Source of the DNA: Prevotella sp. | GTDB lineage: Bacteria > Bacteroidota > Bacteroidia > Bacteroidales > Bacteroidaceae | Reading direction: 5' to 3' | DNA length: 64,000 nucleotides | Assembly (NCBI GenBank): GCA_017557405.1 | Contig: JAFYYV010000051.1 | Span: forward strand, 1 to 64,000 | Shown here: positions 48,918 to 58,823 of the stretch, one piece after another | How positions within the stretch are numbered: position 1 is the first letter of the stretch | Layout: every line of letters starts with the position of its first letter | Notes under the pieces: generated by a model | The model's input: only the letters and a program-made list of their open reading frames with translations | Told to the model about the DNA's origin: nothing | The model's database searches: none | Program-made: the position numbers and the translations under genes

Positions 48918-49754
48918 ATGGTACAATCAAAAGTAAAAATCTTTGTAGCCTGTCACAAACCATGTGACATCATTTCAAATGACGTCTATACTCCAATACA
49001 TGTGGGGCGTGCAGTCTCAAAGTGTAAGGATGAGATGACGGAAATGATAGGAGACGACACATGTGACAACATCAGCGCGAAGAATCCTTATTACAGCGAG
49101 ATGACCGCTCAATATTGGGCATGGAAGAATTACCACGATTCTGATTATATCGGCTTTTGCCATTATCGGCGCTATTTCGGAGAAGAGATAACGGTCGATA
49201 ATGTAGATTCCTATTTCGCTGATGGTACGGATGTGCTCCTTGTTGGACCCGTATTTCGCCATTATAACCGTTGGAACTGGTTGAAAACTTTTGTGAGTAG
49301 TGAGGATCTTGCCATCATGCAGATGGTGATCAAGAAACTCCATCCCGATTATTACACCACTATGTCACGCTATGCTAATGACTATGTTGATTATCCGCTC
49401 AATATGTTCTTGTGTCGCAGGGAGCTGTTTGATAAATATGCCGAATGGATATTCTCTATTCTGTTTGAGTGTGAGAAATATGTCAAACTCTCATCGTATT
49501 CTCGTGCTCGTCGTTTGTATGGCTATCTTGCCGAGTTCTTGATGCCTGTTTTTTTCTTGCATAATGGTTATAAAATCAAGGTAATTCCGTTTTATCGAAA
49601 AGATTCTGATGATACAATGGGTGGCTTGAATTATCGACAACGTTTGACAAGAAGCTTACTCAGAAAAGTTTATTTCCGCTATCAAACTTTGCCTTTGGAG
49701 ATGGATTACAGTGTGGTTGCAGGATTGAAAAGTGACAATATAATTATAGAATAG
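48918..49754 (+). CDS. DUF4422 glycosyltransferase-like protein
   Basis: The protein has 278 residues from ATG at 48918, 4 bp after the previous stop. DUF4422 hallmarks are KVKIFVACHKPCD, PIHVGRAVSK, SEMTAQYWAWKN, DYIGFCHYRRYF and YPLNMFLCRRELFDKYAEWIF. Members occur in many capsule loci and are thought to transfer galactofuranose or other sugars; with Glf in the same locus a galactofuranosyltransferase role is plausible but unproven. GC content is higher than in the genes before it. Confidence 0.87.
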   Translation: MVQSKVKIFVACHKPCDIISNDVYTPIHVGRAVSKCKDEMTEMIGDDTCDNISAKNPYYSEMTAQYWAWKNYHDSDYIGFCHYRRYFGEEITVDNVDSYFADGTDVLLVGPVFRHYNRWNWLKTFVSSEDLAIMQMVIKKLHPDYYTTMSRYANDYVDYPLNMFLCRRELFDKYAEWIFSILFECEKYVKLSSYSRARRLYGYLAEFLMPVFFLHNGYKIKVIPFYRKDSDDTMGGLNYRQRLTRSLLRKVYFRYQTLPLEMDYSVVAGLKSDNIIIE

Positions 49755-49755
49755 G

Positions 49756-50598
49756 ATGTCTCCACAAGAAGAATGCGAGCGGTTCAAGGCCGCACTTCGT
49801 CCACTATTTAAGGCTTTCATTGCCTTTTGCGAGGAACATCAGCTAACGTGGTATTGTGCCTATGGTACTGCTATTGGTGTTGCACGTCATCAAGGTTTCA
49901 TTCCTTGGGATGATGACATTGATGTCTATATGCCGCGTGAGGATTATCAAAAGTTTCTCTCTTTGAAAAGTTCTCTGAAAGACACCAATTATGAAATCAT
50001 AGATTGGGAAGACAAAGGCTACTATCTATATTTTGCCAAGTTCTGTGATCGAAATTCCACACTTATAGAACGTGAGGGCGAGCGGCCGATGGGTATATAT
50101 ATTGATGTGTTCACTCTCGATTATTATCACTCCGAATATAGCCGCCCGCTTCAGAAACATAACACGCTTTATCGTAATGCATGGATTGTGTATGCACACG
50201 GCATTCGTCGCCATTCATGGAGTGCTTTTGCACAGAGTATTAGTCAAGGTAGGATTGGCCGTGTGGGGTTGATAGCATTGGACGCCACTATCTTCCGTCT
50301 CTTCAGATGGCCGGCTAAACAGATTATTAAGAAATTCCTTAAGTATCTGGTCAAGACTCCAAAGAGTGACAAGATGTGGCAATACAATATCATTGACTTC
50401 TATTCTAATAAGATTTATGACGCCGCATGGTTTGACCATGGGGTGGAAATGCCCTTCGAGGACTTTACCGTCATGATGCCTTGTGGATACGACCCTTATC
50501 TCACTCTGCAATACGGTAACTACATGCAATTGCCTCCTGAGGACAAACGAATGCCTCACCACAATCATCTCTTTGTGGATTTCGAGAAGAGGATTTAA
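49756..50598 (+). CDS. LicD-family phosphotransferase
   Basis: The protein has 280 residues. The LicD/fukutin signature is complete: WYCAYGTAIGVARHQGFIPW, then DDDIDVYMPREDY with the metal-binding acids, and PMGIYIDVFTLD. The end is GNYMQLPPEDKRMPHH. Such enzymes attach phosphocholine, phosphoribitol or phosphoglycerol from a CDP precursor to sugars. With TagD and the TarI-like enzyme here, a CDP-glycerol or CDP-alditol donor is likely. It begins 1 bp after the previous stop. Confidence 0.9.
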   Translation: MSPQEECERFKAALRPLFKAFIAFCEEHQLTWYCAYGTAIGVARHQGFIPWDDDIDVYMPREDYQKFLSLKSSLKDTNYEIIDWEDKGYYLYFAKFCDRNSTLIEREGERPMGIYIDVFTLDYYHSEYSRPLQKHNTLYRNAWIVYAHGIRRHSWSAFAQSISQGRIGRVGLIALDATIFRLFRWPAKQIIKKFLKYLVKTPKSDKMWQYNIIDFYSNKIYDAAWFDHGVEMPFEDFTVMMPCGYDPYLTLQYGNYMQLPPEDKRMPHHNHLFVDFEKRI

Positions 50599-50662
50599 TA
50601 CATCCGAACACGAATAAGACGAATATAGAATTATTTTTAGTTTTTTGAGAGATTATAACACG

Positions 50663-52201
50663 ATGCAACAGGAAACGACAGGTAATCGTTTGATAGCGAA
50701 GAATGCGACCATGCTTTATTTTCGCATGTTCGTCACAATGGCTATCAGTTTCTATACATCACGTATAGTGCTGAAGGCGCTTGGCGTTTCCGATTATGGT
50801 GTCTATAATGTGGTGGGTGGTGTTATCGTGATGATTAGTACGCTCACAGGCGCATTAGGAGGGGCAACATCTCGTTTCTTGACATTTGCTTTAGGAAGGA
50901 AAGACATAGAGAATCTAAAGACGACTTTCTCCACGGCTTTCTATATCCATCTGACATTGGCAATCTTGTTTGTTGTTGTTGCAGAATCGATTGGCGTGTG
51001 GTTCGTAAATACCCAGCTGGTCATCCCGGAAGGACGAATGGGGGCTGCCAATTGGGTGTTCCAGGCGGCAATCCTTAGCACAACATTAGGAATGACGCAG
51101 ACTCCGTATAGCGCTTCGATCACTTCCCATGAGCGTATGGGAGCTTTTGCTTATATTGCCATCGCAAATGCTGTTTTTAAATTGGCAATAGCCTTTATAG
51201 TTCTTTTCTCTGCAGTTGACCATTTAGTGCTGTATAGTATTCTGTTGATGATTTTGTCCATTAGCTTTCGTTTGTATTATCGATATTATTGCATCAAGAA
51301 TTTTGAAGAATGCCGTTTAAGGTTGATATTTGATAAAAACTTGTTCAAGCGAATGCTGTCGTTTTCTGGATGGAGTATGGTGGGCAGTCTATCACTGATG
51401 TTTAGAAATCAAGGCGTTAATATCTTAATCAACCGTTTTTTCGGCACACTCGTCAATGCTGCGGTGGGCGTGGCTGGTCAAGTTCAAGGTATTTTGTATG
51501 CGTTTACAAACAATATTATGGTGGCGTTCCGGCCCCAAATTATCAAAGAGTATGCCGCAGGTAATTATTCTCGAATGAATGAACTTATAGGGATGGGGGC
51601 AAAGTTCTCTTCACTGGTAACCATGTTAACAACCATCCCTTTTATCTTCAGTATGCATTTTCTTATGTCTCTATGGTTGGAAGAAGTGCCTATCGGAGCT
51701 GTCGAGATTTGTCAGATATTGCTTTTTACGAATTTCTTTAACAGTTTTAACCCATATCTTTATATGGGCGTCAATGCATCAGGACGAATTCGGAATATGA
51801 ATATTGCATTGAGCATCTTATATTTTCTTTCCTTGTTTGTCACATATGTCATTCTGAAGTTGACGCACTCTTATCTCTTGTCCTATAGTATAGGCATTTT
51901 AAGTGCTCCAGCATCGACAATGATTTATGTAGTCATATTGAAAAAGTTGGTTCCCGAATTTCGTGTCGGCGAGTTCTTTATTAAAACCTATATTCCAATG
52001 ACATTAGTCGCCATCTCGAGCTTGATGCTTGCATGGATGTTGTCTAATATTGGTTTAAACCAGTTGATCTCTTTCCTGCTGGTTGCTATCGTGTGTACCT
52101 CCTTTGTTTGTTTTTCTGTTTACACATGGGTGTTAGATGCTCATTCAAAGCAGATTTTCATGAATTTCGTAAAATCCAAGTTGCATATTAGAAATAAATA
52201 G
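50663..52201 (+). CDS. Polysaccharide flippase (Wzx-like)
   Basis: The protein has 512 residues with about 12-14 membrane segments. ATG at 50663 is preferred to a TTG 18 bp upstream. The start GNRLIAKNATMLYFRMFVT and YTSRIVLKALGVSDYGVYNV are typical of PST/MVF-type exporters of Bacteroidetes capsule loci, as is MVGSLSLMFRNQGVNILINR. It moves the lipid-linked repeat unit to the periplasmic face. It is the only flippase in the window. Confidence 0.92.
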   Translation: MQQETTGNRLIAKNATMLYFRMFVTMAISFYTSRIVLKALGVSDYGVYNVVGGVIVMISTLTGALGGATSRFLTFALGRKDIENLKTTFSTAFYIHLTLAILFVVVAESIGVWFVNTQLVIPEGRMGAANWVFQAAILSTTLGMTQTPYSASITSHERMGAFAYIAIANAVFKLAIAFIVLFSAVDHLVLYSILLMILSISFRLYYRYYCIKNFEECRLRLIFDKNLFKRMLSFSGWSMVGSLSLMFRNQGVNILINRFFGTLVNAAVGVAGQVQGILYAFTNNIMVAFRPQIIKEYAAGNYSRMNELIGMGAKFSSLVTMLTTIPFIFSMHFLMSLWLEEVPIGAVEICQILLFTNFFNSFNPYLYMGVNASGRIRNMNIALSILYFLSLFVTYVILKLTHSYLLSYSIGILSAPASTMIYVVILKKLVPEFRVGEFFIKTYIPMTLVAISSLMLAWMLSNIGLNQLISFLLVAIVCTSFVCFSVYTWVLDAHSKQIFMNFVKSKLHIRNK

Positions 52202-52210
52202 CATTATCTA

Positions 52211-52867
52211 ATGAAATACATAAAACTATTTTTATATTATCTCTATTCCACTTACTTTTGCATGCGTTATCTTCCTTTCTCGCAAGCAAAGAAGTTGCCA
52301 ATTTTGATTCATCCTTCCGTTAAAATAAGAAGACTGCATAAAGGAGATATTGTTATTAACGGTAAGATATGGAAATCGATGATTTCTATCGGGTTTGAGG
52401 GAACCATTGGACGCTGCAACCAAAAGACGCTGATATATGTGAATCGTGGAGGACATATCGTGTTCAATGGTTATGCCTGTATCTCCAAAGGCTGCCGAAT
52501 GGTTGTCTATCAAGGAAATCTAACTTTTGGAGCTAAATTGACGTTCAATGGTGATTGTTTCTTTTCTTGTTATGATGATATAACATTTGGAAACGATATC
52601 ATTTGTGGATGGAATACTTCTTTTTTGACAACCAATGGTCATACGGTGATTATTGGTGGAAAAGAAAGAAAAATGGATGCTCCTATAACAATTGGTAATC
52701 ATGTATGGATAGGTTCTGATTCTGTTATTAACAAGAATGTCAATGTAGCAAGTAATTGCATCATTTCACATTATTCTTTTGTCGTGAATAATCTTGATGA
52801 GGAAAATTGTATATACGGTGGACATCCAGCAAAGAGAATCAAGGAGAATGCAGATTGGAAACATTAA
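52211..52867 (+). CDS. Hexapeptide-repeat acyltransferase
   Basis: The protein has 218 residues. A basic N-terminus (KYIKLFLYYLYSTYFCMRYL) is followed by beta-helix turns: GDIVINGKIWKSM, FGAKLTFNGDC, FGNDIICGWNT, DAPITIGNHVWIGSD and VNKNV-type turns, ending CIYGGHPAKRIKEN. It resembles LbetaH O-acetyltransferases of capsule loci. Acyl group and acceptor are unknown. It ends 8 bp before the next gene. Confidence 0.87.
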   Translation: MKYIKLFLYYLYSTYFCMRYLPFSQAKKLPILIHPSVKIRRLHKGDIVINGKIWKSMISIGFEGTIGRCNQKTLIYVNRGGHIVFNGYACISKGCRMVVYQGNLTFGAKLTFNGDCFFSCYDDITFGNDIICGWNTSFLTTNGHTVIIGGKERKMDAPITIGNHVWIGSDSVINKNVNVASNCIISHYSFVVNNLDEENCIYGGHPAKRIKENADWKH

Positions 52868-52875
52868 TCCATTAT

Positions 52876-53883
52876 ATGAATAAGGATAATACATATCAAT
52901 ATCGACTTAGCGTTATAGTTGCTATATACAATGTGGAACCATATCTTGAGCGATGTTTAGAGTCAATCGTTCATCAGGATTTGTCAAAAGATGAGTATGA
53001 GGTTTTGTTAATAAATGATGGTTCCACCGACCGAAGTTTGGAGATTGCCAAGCGATATGAGGCTGAATATACCAATTTCATTGTCTATTCAAAAGAAAAC
53101 GGAGGACTTAGTTCTGTTCGCAATTTCGGTATTGAGCACTCGCATGGTAGATTCATCATGCATGTTGATGCAGATGATTTCTTAGAGGAGAATGTGATAG
53201 GAAAAGTCGTAAAAGTGGCGGAGGATAAAGAACTGGATCTTTGTTTCTTCCGTTATATTTCCCATCCAGATGGCCGTAAAATAGATCTCTTCTGGAATTT
53301 CTCAAAATATAAGTTGTATACAGGTGAATGGCTGCTTTTAAATAACATGAAAGTAACCTCTACTTGGTGTGGCATTTATAATCACTCCTTTTTGGACAAG
53401 AGCGGGATAGAATATTTTGGAAGAATCTCGCATCAAGACGTAGAGTATAATTATCGTTTATATCCGTTAGCAAAAAGAGTGATGTTCACAGACTATTATG
53501 TGTATCATTATTCTATTGAAGGTGAATCTATCACTCGTACGAAGGACATAAAAAAGAAACAACAAAATCTCCTTGACAATTTACAAATTGCTCATAATAT
53601 TAAGAATTATGCAAATAGTGGTAAATGTAATACCCCAATTAGACGTTTTCTTAATAGGAAGATGAATTCTATCGTTGTTGCTTTTCTTTTGTCCTTTCTT
53701 AGGAAAGAGAATACATACAGTTATGGTTTTATCAAAGAGTTTATAAATCAGGCGGAAATAAAAGGGGTGTATCCTTGCGGTAGAACGTATTCGTGGAAGA
53801 CAACGGTTTTGTTACTTCTAGTTAACATAAAACCCCTTTATCTGTTGAGTGCTAGAATATTGAATTCCAGTAAGAATTGCTAG
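52876..53883 (+). CDS. Glycosyltransferase family 2
   Basis: The protein has 335 residues from ATG at 52876; an earlier in-frame start overlaps the acyltransferase and adds 23 unconserved residues. Motifs are LSVIVAIYNVEPYLERCLES, EYEVLLINDGSTDRSLEI, GGLSSVRNFGI, MHVDADDFLEENV and ISHQDVEYNYRLYPLAKRV. The long basic C-terminus may associate with the membrane. Specificity unknown. Confidence 0.9.
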   Translation: MNKDNTYQYRLSVIVAIYNVEPYLERCLESIVHQDLSKDEYEVLLINDGSTDRSLEIAKRYEAEYTNFIVYSKENGGLSSVRNFGIEHSHGRFIMHVDADDFLEENVIGKVVKVAEDKELDLCFFRYISHPDGRKIDLFWNFSKYKLYTGEWLLLNNMKVTSTWCGIYNHSFLDKSGIEYFGRISHQDVEYNYRLYPLAKRVMFTDYYVYHYSIEGESITRTKDIKKKQQNLLDNLQIAHNIKNYANSGKCNTPIRRFLNRKMNSIVVAFLLSFLRKENTYSYGFIKEFINQAEIKGVYPCGRTYSWKTTVLLLLVNIKPLYLLSARILNSSKNC

Positions 53884-53925
53884 TTGAATGCATTACTAGT
53901 TCTTTCATTTTGTAAACTATTCAGT

Positions 53926-54606
53926 ATGGGAAGAGAGAGAATCATTAGTTTTTTGAAAGGCCATCCCGTTTTGATGGATGTTGTTTCTTTCTTCTATAAT
54001 ATCTTTCATTCATGGTCATTCATTAAATATGGTATCATAGGACCATTATCTTGTCGTGGGGCATTTTTAAATCATGTTAAGATTGATATAAAGGGAAGAG
54101 GATGTAAGGTGTCTATAGGGCGGAGGAGTCGTCTTAATCATTGTGTCTTAACTTTAAGAGGGGATAGTTGTGTTTTGGTAATAAAAGGCGGAACGACGAT
54201 GATTAATCATACACTTCTTGATATGTATAGAGACCACAGTTCTATTATTATAGGATCGTCATTCTCAATGGAAGGTGGGCAAATAGAGGCAATGGATGGA
54301 AAGGCTATTACTATCGGTAATAATTGTATGTTCTCTAGAGATGTCAGTATTTGTAATGGGGATAATCATCCTATTTATGTGGTCGGTCAACCAAACGAGC
54401 AGGTGAATCTCTCTGCAGACGTGTCTATTGGCAACCATGTATGGATAGGTTTTCATGCGAGAGTTTTGAAAGGAGTTCACATCGTAGATGATGTTATAAT
54501 TGGGTCTAATGCCTTAGTAACGAAATCTGTGGATATACCCCATTCTGTCTATGTGGGTTGTCCTGCGAAGATTATTAAACAGGGTGTTACATGGAGAAGA
54601 AGCTAA
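53926..54606 (+). CDS. Hexapeptide-repeat acyltransferase
   Basis: The protein has 226 residues from ATG at 53926; a TTG 42 bp upstream is possible. Beta-helix turns run from VKIDIKGRGCKVSIGRRSRL to AITIGNNCMFSRDVSICNGD, NLSADVSIGNHVWIGFHARV and DDVIIGSNALVTKSVDIP, ending VYVGCPAKIIKQGV. This is the plan of serine- or sugar O-acetyltransferases; substrate unknown. Confidence 0.87.
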   Translation: MGRERIISFLKGHPVLMDVVSFFYNIFHSWSFIKYGIIGPLSCRGAFLNHVKIDIKGRGCKVSIGRRSRLNHCVLTLRGDSCVLVIKGGTTMINHTLLDMYRDHSSIIIGSSFSMEGGQIEAMDGKAITIGNNCMFSRDVSICNGDNHPIYVVGQPNEQVNLSADVSIGNHVWIGFHARVLKGVHIVDDVIIGSNALVTKSVDIPHSVYVGCPAKIIKQGVTWRRS

Positions 54607-54673
54607 TAATGCGTTATTCATATTTAGGAATGTGTAGTTATTATTTTAGGTATCAAAAAAGAGGGTAAGAGAT

Positions 54674-55840
54674 ATGTTTTTGTATGTGGCTATTTTTGCG
54701 TTGTTGACATATTTGTATTTTGAGACAATTAACAGCGACGGAATATCTGATAGGCGATTTGGGATGATACTCTTCTTGCTTGCTACATTTGTTGGCATTA
54801 GTGATATGTTAGGCGGGTATGATCGTTATATTTATTGTGAATTGTTTGACAGAAATGCTGACATCGTTAGAAGTGGAGGAGATTATTGGGCATTAAGCAA
54901 TCCTCTAATGGGATATAGGAGTGAAATGGCATATGTGTTATGGAATGTTATAGTTGCTCATGTTACAGCGAATCGATACATTTTTATTCTCATTACCACT
55001 TATCTTGTTTATTTGATGTTTTTCATCTCGGTGAAAAGGTATGTGAAGAATTATCCATTTCTCTTGTTGATGTTTATGTCCCTATGGTTCTTTTTTACTT
55101 TCACATATCTAAGGCAGGTTTTGGCAGCCAGTTTTGCTTGGTATGGTTATAAATATGTAATTGAACGGAAACTATGGAAATTTGCTATCGTTGCTTTTAT
55201 TGTTTATAAGTTTCATAATTCTGGAATCATCTATAGTGTATTGTATTTTATCCCATTAAAAAAGTATAATCCCAAAGTTATAGCCGTTGTGATGATTTTG
55301 TTGTTTGCATTAGGATTGACGGGTTATTCGACTTCTTTATATAGTTTATATGGTGATTTGACAGACACAGAAAGCAGGACGGAGCAATATGTTAGGTATG
55401 GTAGTTCAACACGAATTGCATATTTAGTTGAAGTTGTTGTCTTTTTGTTTTTTATTTTTAAAAGATATAAGGATATCCCTGAAGACAAGGTGAGTGTGGT
55501 TATGTTGAATGCAAGTCTTTTGTTCTGTGCATTTCTATTGTTCTTCATCCAATCATCGAGTGCTGGAAGACAATGTTGGTATTTTATGCTTGGCATTTTT
55601 TGTACATTTACAAATCTTGCTACTATCAAGAAAAGAAAAAATGACTATAGGGCATACCTGATTGTGCTTTTTGCTTTGCTATATCTCAGATTTATTATTT
55701 CTTGGGCGGAACTGATATCTCCCTATTATTCCTTTGTAGTAAACAACCAATATTCGTATTCATGGCAACATAGATATGAATATGATGATAATTATAGTAA
55801 AGATAAAATGTATAGAGAACCATTTAAGATAGTATGGTAA
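54674..55840 (+). CDS. EpsG-family polysaccharide polymerase (Wzy-like)
   Basis: The protein has 388 residues with about ten hydrophobic segments. The EpsG-like features are an early ISDMLGGYDRYIYCELF loop, RSEMAYVLWNVIVAH, FFFTFTYLRQVLAASFAWYG and YKFHNSGIIYSVLYF. The position among transferases and the lack of any other candidate make it the polymerase that joins repeat units at the periplasmic face. The charged C-terminal tail would be exposed. Confidence 0.85.
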   Translation: MFLYVAIFALLTYLYFETINSDGISDRRFGMILFLLATFVGISDMLGGYDRYIYCELFDRNADIVRSGGDYWALSNPLMGYRSEMAYVLWNVIVAHVTANRYIFILITTYLVYLMFFISVKRYVKNYPFLLLMFMSLWFFFTFTYLRQVLAASFAWYGYKYVIERKLWKFAIVAFIVYKFHNSGIIYSVLYFIPLKKYNPKVIAVVMILLFALGLTGYSTSLYSLYGDLTDTESRTEQYVRYGSSTRIAYLVEVVVFLFFIFKRYKDIPEDKVSVVMLNASLLFCAFLLFFIQSSSAGRQCWYFMLGIFCTFTNLATIKKRKNDYRAYLIVLFALLYLRFIISWAELISPYYSFVVNNQYSYSWQHRYEYDDNYSKDKMYREPFKIVW

Positions 55841-55862
55841 TTCTTGCTCGTAACCATTTTTG

Positions 55863-56750
55863 ATGAATGAAATGCAATTAACTATAGTTACTCCATCTTA
55901 TAATAGAGCAAAAATTCTTCCTGCTCTTTATCAAAGTCTTTTGGTTCAGACATCAAAAGATTTTGATTGGCTTATTATTGACGATGGGTCTCAGGACAAC
56001 ACTAAAGAGATTGTAGACGGGTTCTCCAAAGAGAAGAGAATTCCTATTAGATATATTTACAAAGAAAATGGTGGTAAACATTCTGCTTTAAATATTGCTT
56101 TTAAGGAGGTTGATTCTGAATTATTATTTATCGTTGACAGCGATGATGTGCTGACATCTGATGCTGTTGAGACGATTTTGAAAGATTGGTCATCGGTACG
56201 TGACAAGAACCTTTGTGGTATTTCATATCTGCGTGGGTATAATGAAACAGAGGTCATTGGTGAGGTGCACCCTCAGGACCATGCCATCGACAACTTTATT
56301 AATCTTCGCTATAATAAAGGCATTTCGGGTGATAAAGCGGAAGTGTGGAAGACTGATTGTTTACGAGATTTCCAGTTCCCAGAATATTCTGGAGAAAGAT
56401 TTATCAGTGAGTCAGTAGCGTGGATATATTTGGCGAAGAAATGGGACATGCTGATGGTGAACAAGATTGTTTATATCACCGAGTATTTGGAAGGAGGACT
56501 ATCTATGACCGGACGTAAACTGCGTTTCCAATGTCCCAACTTGATGGCATACGGTTCATTGATGACGATGTCGAAAGAATTCTCTCCCAAAATACGAGTT
56601 AAAGAGACATTGTTGTATATTGTTTATAATAAGTTCGGAAAGAAGTCGTTTGTCCATATGATAAAATGTCCCTACAAATGGTTGGTCATATTTTGTTATG
56701 TACCAGGGGTTGCGTTGTACCATATATGGAAGAAAAAATATCAGATGTGA
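55863..56750 (+). CDS. Glycosyltransferase family 2
   Basis: The protein has 295 residues from ATG at 55863. Motifs are LTIVTPSYNRAKILPALYQS, QTSKDFDWLIIDDGSQDNTK, YIYKENGGKHSALNIAFKEV and LLFIVDSDDVLTSDAVETIL. This GGKH-type subgroup is common in Bacteroidetes capsule loci. The last 25 residues overlap the start of the next gene, and look basic and hydrophobic. Confidence 0.9.
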   Translation: MNEMQLTIVTPSYNRAKILPALYQSLLVQTSKDFDWLIIDDGSQDNTKEIVDGFSKEKRIPIRYIYKENGGKHSALNIAFKEVDSELLFIVDSDDVLTSDAVETILKDWSSVRDKNLCGISYLRGYNETEVIGEVHPQDHAIDNFINLRYNKGISGDKAEVWKTDCLRDFQFPEYSGERFISESVAWIYLAKKWDMLMVNKIVYITEYLEGGLSMTGRKLRFQCPNLMAYGSLMTMSKEFSPKIRVKETLLYIVYNKFGKKSFVHMIKCPYKWLVIFCYVPGVALYHIWKKKYQM

Positions 56751-57820
56751 CACTAGAGAAAGAGAGACTTCTTTCTCAAACGATATCATGGTTGCGATTT
56801 CCGCTTATAGTGGGAATCGTATTGCTACATACTTACATTTTAAATCGACCTGTGGCGGGACATGTCATTACAGAGGACAATAGTCCTTATTTTGCAATAT
56901 TTGAACACATTGCCAAAGCTGATATTGGTGAAATTTCAGTTCCATTGTTCTTCTTTATTTCAGGTTTCCTCTTCTTTTATCGTATTGAAAAATGGAATAA
57001 ACAAGTATATGTAAAAAAACTGAAGAGCAGGTTCCATACATTGATTATCCCATATCTCTTGTGGAATACTCTTTTCCTTCTATATGTCGCTTTTCTTGGA
57101 TGGCTCTTGCCCTCTTTGTTGACTTTCAAGCAGAGTTTTTTGACGATGACACCATCAGAGATTCTAAATTCATATTGGGAACTGAGTCAAGGGCTCATTC
57201 CATTATGGTTTATACGTGATCTCATCATTATTAATTTGTTTTCATGGTTCATTTATTGGTTGTTGAAACCAAAATATGGATTCTTTGCGATAATCGTGCT
57301 TGGTTTTATCTTTCTTTCTGCCCAATGGCATTACCTGCCAGGTATTGGAATGAGGAGTCTTTTTCCTTATATGCTTGGAGCGTGGTTTAGTATCAACAAA
57401 TGCAATTATGTTAAATTGATTTCCCCATATCGTTATTGGTTGTTGGCTTTACTTTTTATCTTGATCGTTGTCGAAACCTATTTGTGGGAAACGGGGAGAT
57501 ATTCTTTTGTGGTTAATAGGGTATGTCTGTTATGTGGGGTGTTGACAGTTCCTATGTTTGTGGCGCAAGGAATTGAAAAAGGTTATCTTCAACTGAGGAA
57601 ATGGAAAGAAGAGAGTTCTTTCTTCATATATGTGTTCCACATGTTTATAGTGCACTTGCCATTCGTTTTGTTGGCAAGGATTATTCCATTGAATGATATG
57701 ACTGCATCCATCCTACAGATTGCTATTCCATTATTGGTGGCATATACATGTGTTATTATTTATTGGGCGCTTAAAAAGATAATACCGACACCGATGAGAA
57801 TTGCAGTGGGAGGACGTTAA
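56726..57820 (+). CDS. Membrane acyltransferase (acyltransferase 3 family)
   Basis: The protein has 364 residues from ATG at 56726, 25 bp inside the previous gene. There are about ten membrane segments; WLRFPLIVGIVLLHTYI carries the family His, and ISVPLFFFISGFLFFYRIEK and LIPLWFIRDLIIINLFSW are the other conserved elements. It probably transfers an acetyl or succinyl-type group to the polysaccharide. Second of three such genes in the locus. Confidence 0.88.
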   Translation: MEEKISDVTLEKERLLSQTISWLRFPLIVGIVLLHTYILNRPVAGHVITEDNSPYFAIFEHIAKADIGEISVPLFFFISGFLFFYRIEKWNKQVYVKKLKSRFHTLIIPYLLWNTLFLLYVAFLGWLLPSLLTFKQSFLTMTPSEILNSYWELSQGLIPLWFIRDLIIINLFSWFIYWLLKPKYGFFAIIVLGFIFLSAQWHYLPGIGMRSLFPYMLGAWFSINKCNYVKLISPYRYWLLALLFILIVVETYLWETGRYSFVVNRVCLLCGVLTVPMFVAQGIEKGYLQLRKWKEESSFFIYVFHMFIVHLPFVLLARIIPLNDMTASILQIAIPLLVAYTCVIIYWALKKIIPTPMRIAVGGR

Positions 57821-57833
57821 TAAATTACTAATC

Positions 57834-58823
57834 ATGCAAACACCAAAATTTGATTATTGTGTTGCCATCCGTACGGTTGGTAAGGCGGGAGAGAAATATA
57901 TTCAAGAATTACAGTCGTTGCATCGGCAGACTGTGAAACCTAAACATATTTTCGTGCATTTGGCTGAGGGTTTTGAACGTCCGAAAGAGCAGGTGGGAAT
58001 GGAGGAGTATATTATCACACCCAAAGGACTTGTGCATCAGCGTGCGGCTTCGTTAGAGGGCGTGGATACGGAGTTCCTATTGATTCTTGATGACGATGTG
58101 TTTTTTCCCGATGATGCCGTAGAGCGGTTGCATGATGCGATGATGGCACAAGAGGCAGACTGCATTTCTCCAGATACATTCCCCAATCATGAAATGTCGT
58201 TCGCACAACGGATGATTGCATATTGGGCAAATGGCGTCACGCGAAGAAAACCTGATGGGAAAGCAATTGTAATAGAACCCAATGGGGCATTTTCGTTTAA
58301 TCCTGCTCCAGAGAAGGGTAGAGCATATCCCACCCAGAGTGCTGCGGGACCTGCACTCTTTATCAAGACAGAAGTTTTCCGTGCTATTCAGTACCAAGAT
58401 GAGTATTGGGTGGATCAGTTCCCAGCTGGTACGTTTTATGAAGACCAATTGATGTTTCATAAGATTCATAAGAATGGATATAAGGTGCTGTTACAATATG
58501 ATGCAGGCGTGGTCCATTTGGATGCTGGAACCAATAACGTGAAGCAGAAGACATACGAAAAACTGATGTATCGTGCTATGGCACAGTATGTTATCTGGTA
58601 TCGATCCTGCTATGATGCCAATGATGTAGATGAGAAAGGAAAAAGACAGGCTCTTAGTGCTTATCAATGGCGGTATTTTAGGGGGTATGTCACACGATGT
58701 GTATTTTCGTTGCTGAAGTGGTCACCACGATTCCTCACAGCATACGTGGAAGGCAATCGGAAAGGTAAAGAGTTTGTAAAAACTGACGAATACAAGTCTG
58801 TACCGAATTTTATTGTGAAATGA
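57834..58823 (+). CDS. Glycosyltransferase family 2 (divergent)
   Basis: The protein has 329 residues from ATG at 57834, chosen because it follows the previous stop and begins with the first strand FDYCVAIRTVGKAGEKYIQE. Other motifs are SLHRQTVKPKHIFVHLAEGF, LILDDDVFFPDDAVERLHDA and, on the acceptor side, GTFYEDQLMFHKIHKNGYKV. The DDDV motif and QTVKP loop set it apart from the other GT2 proteins here. GC-richer than the preceding genes. Confidence 0.87.
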   Translation: MQTPKFDYCVAIRTVGKAGEKYIQELQSLHRQTVKPKHIFVHLAEGFERPKEQVGMEEYIITPKGLVHQRAASLEGVDTEFLLILDDDVFFPDDAVERLHDAMMAQEADCISPDTFPNHEMSFAQRMIAYWANGVTRRKPDGKAIVIEPNGAFSFNPAPEKGRAYPTQSAAGPALFIKTEVFRAIQYQDEYWVDQFPAGTFYEDQLMFHKIHKNGYKVLLQYDAGVVHLDAGTNNVKQKTYEKLMYRAMAQYVIWYRSCYDANDVDEKGKRQALSAYQWRYFRGYVTRCVFSLLKWSPRFLTAYVEGNRKGKEFVKTDEYKSVPNFIVK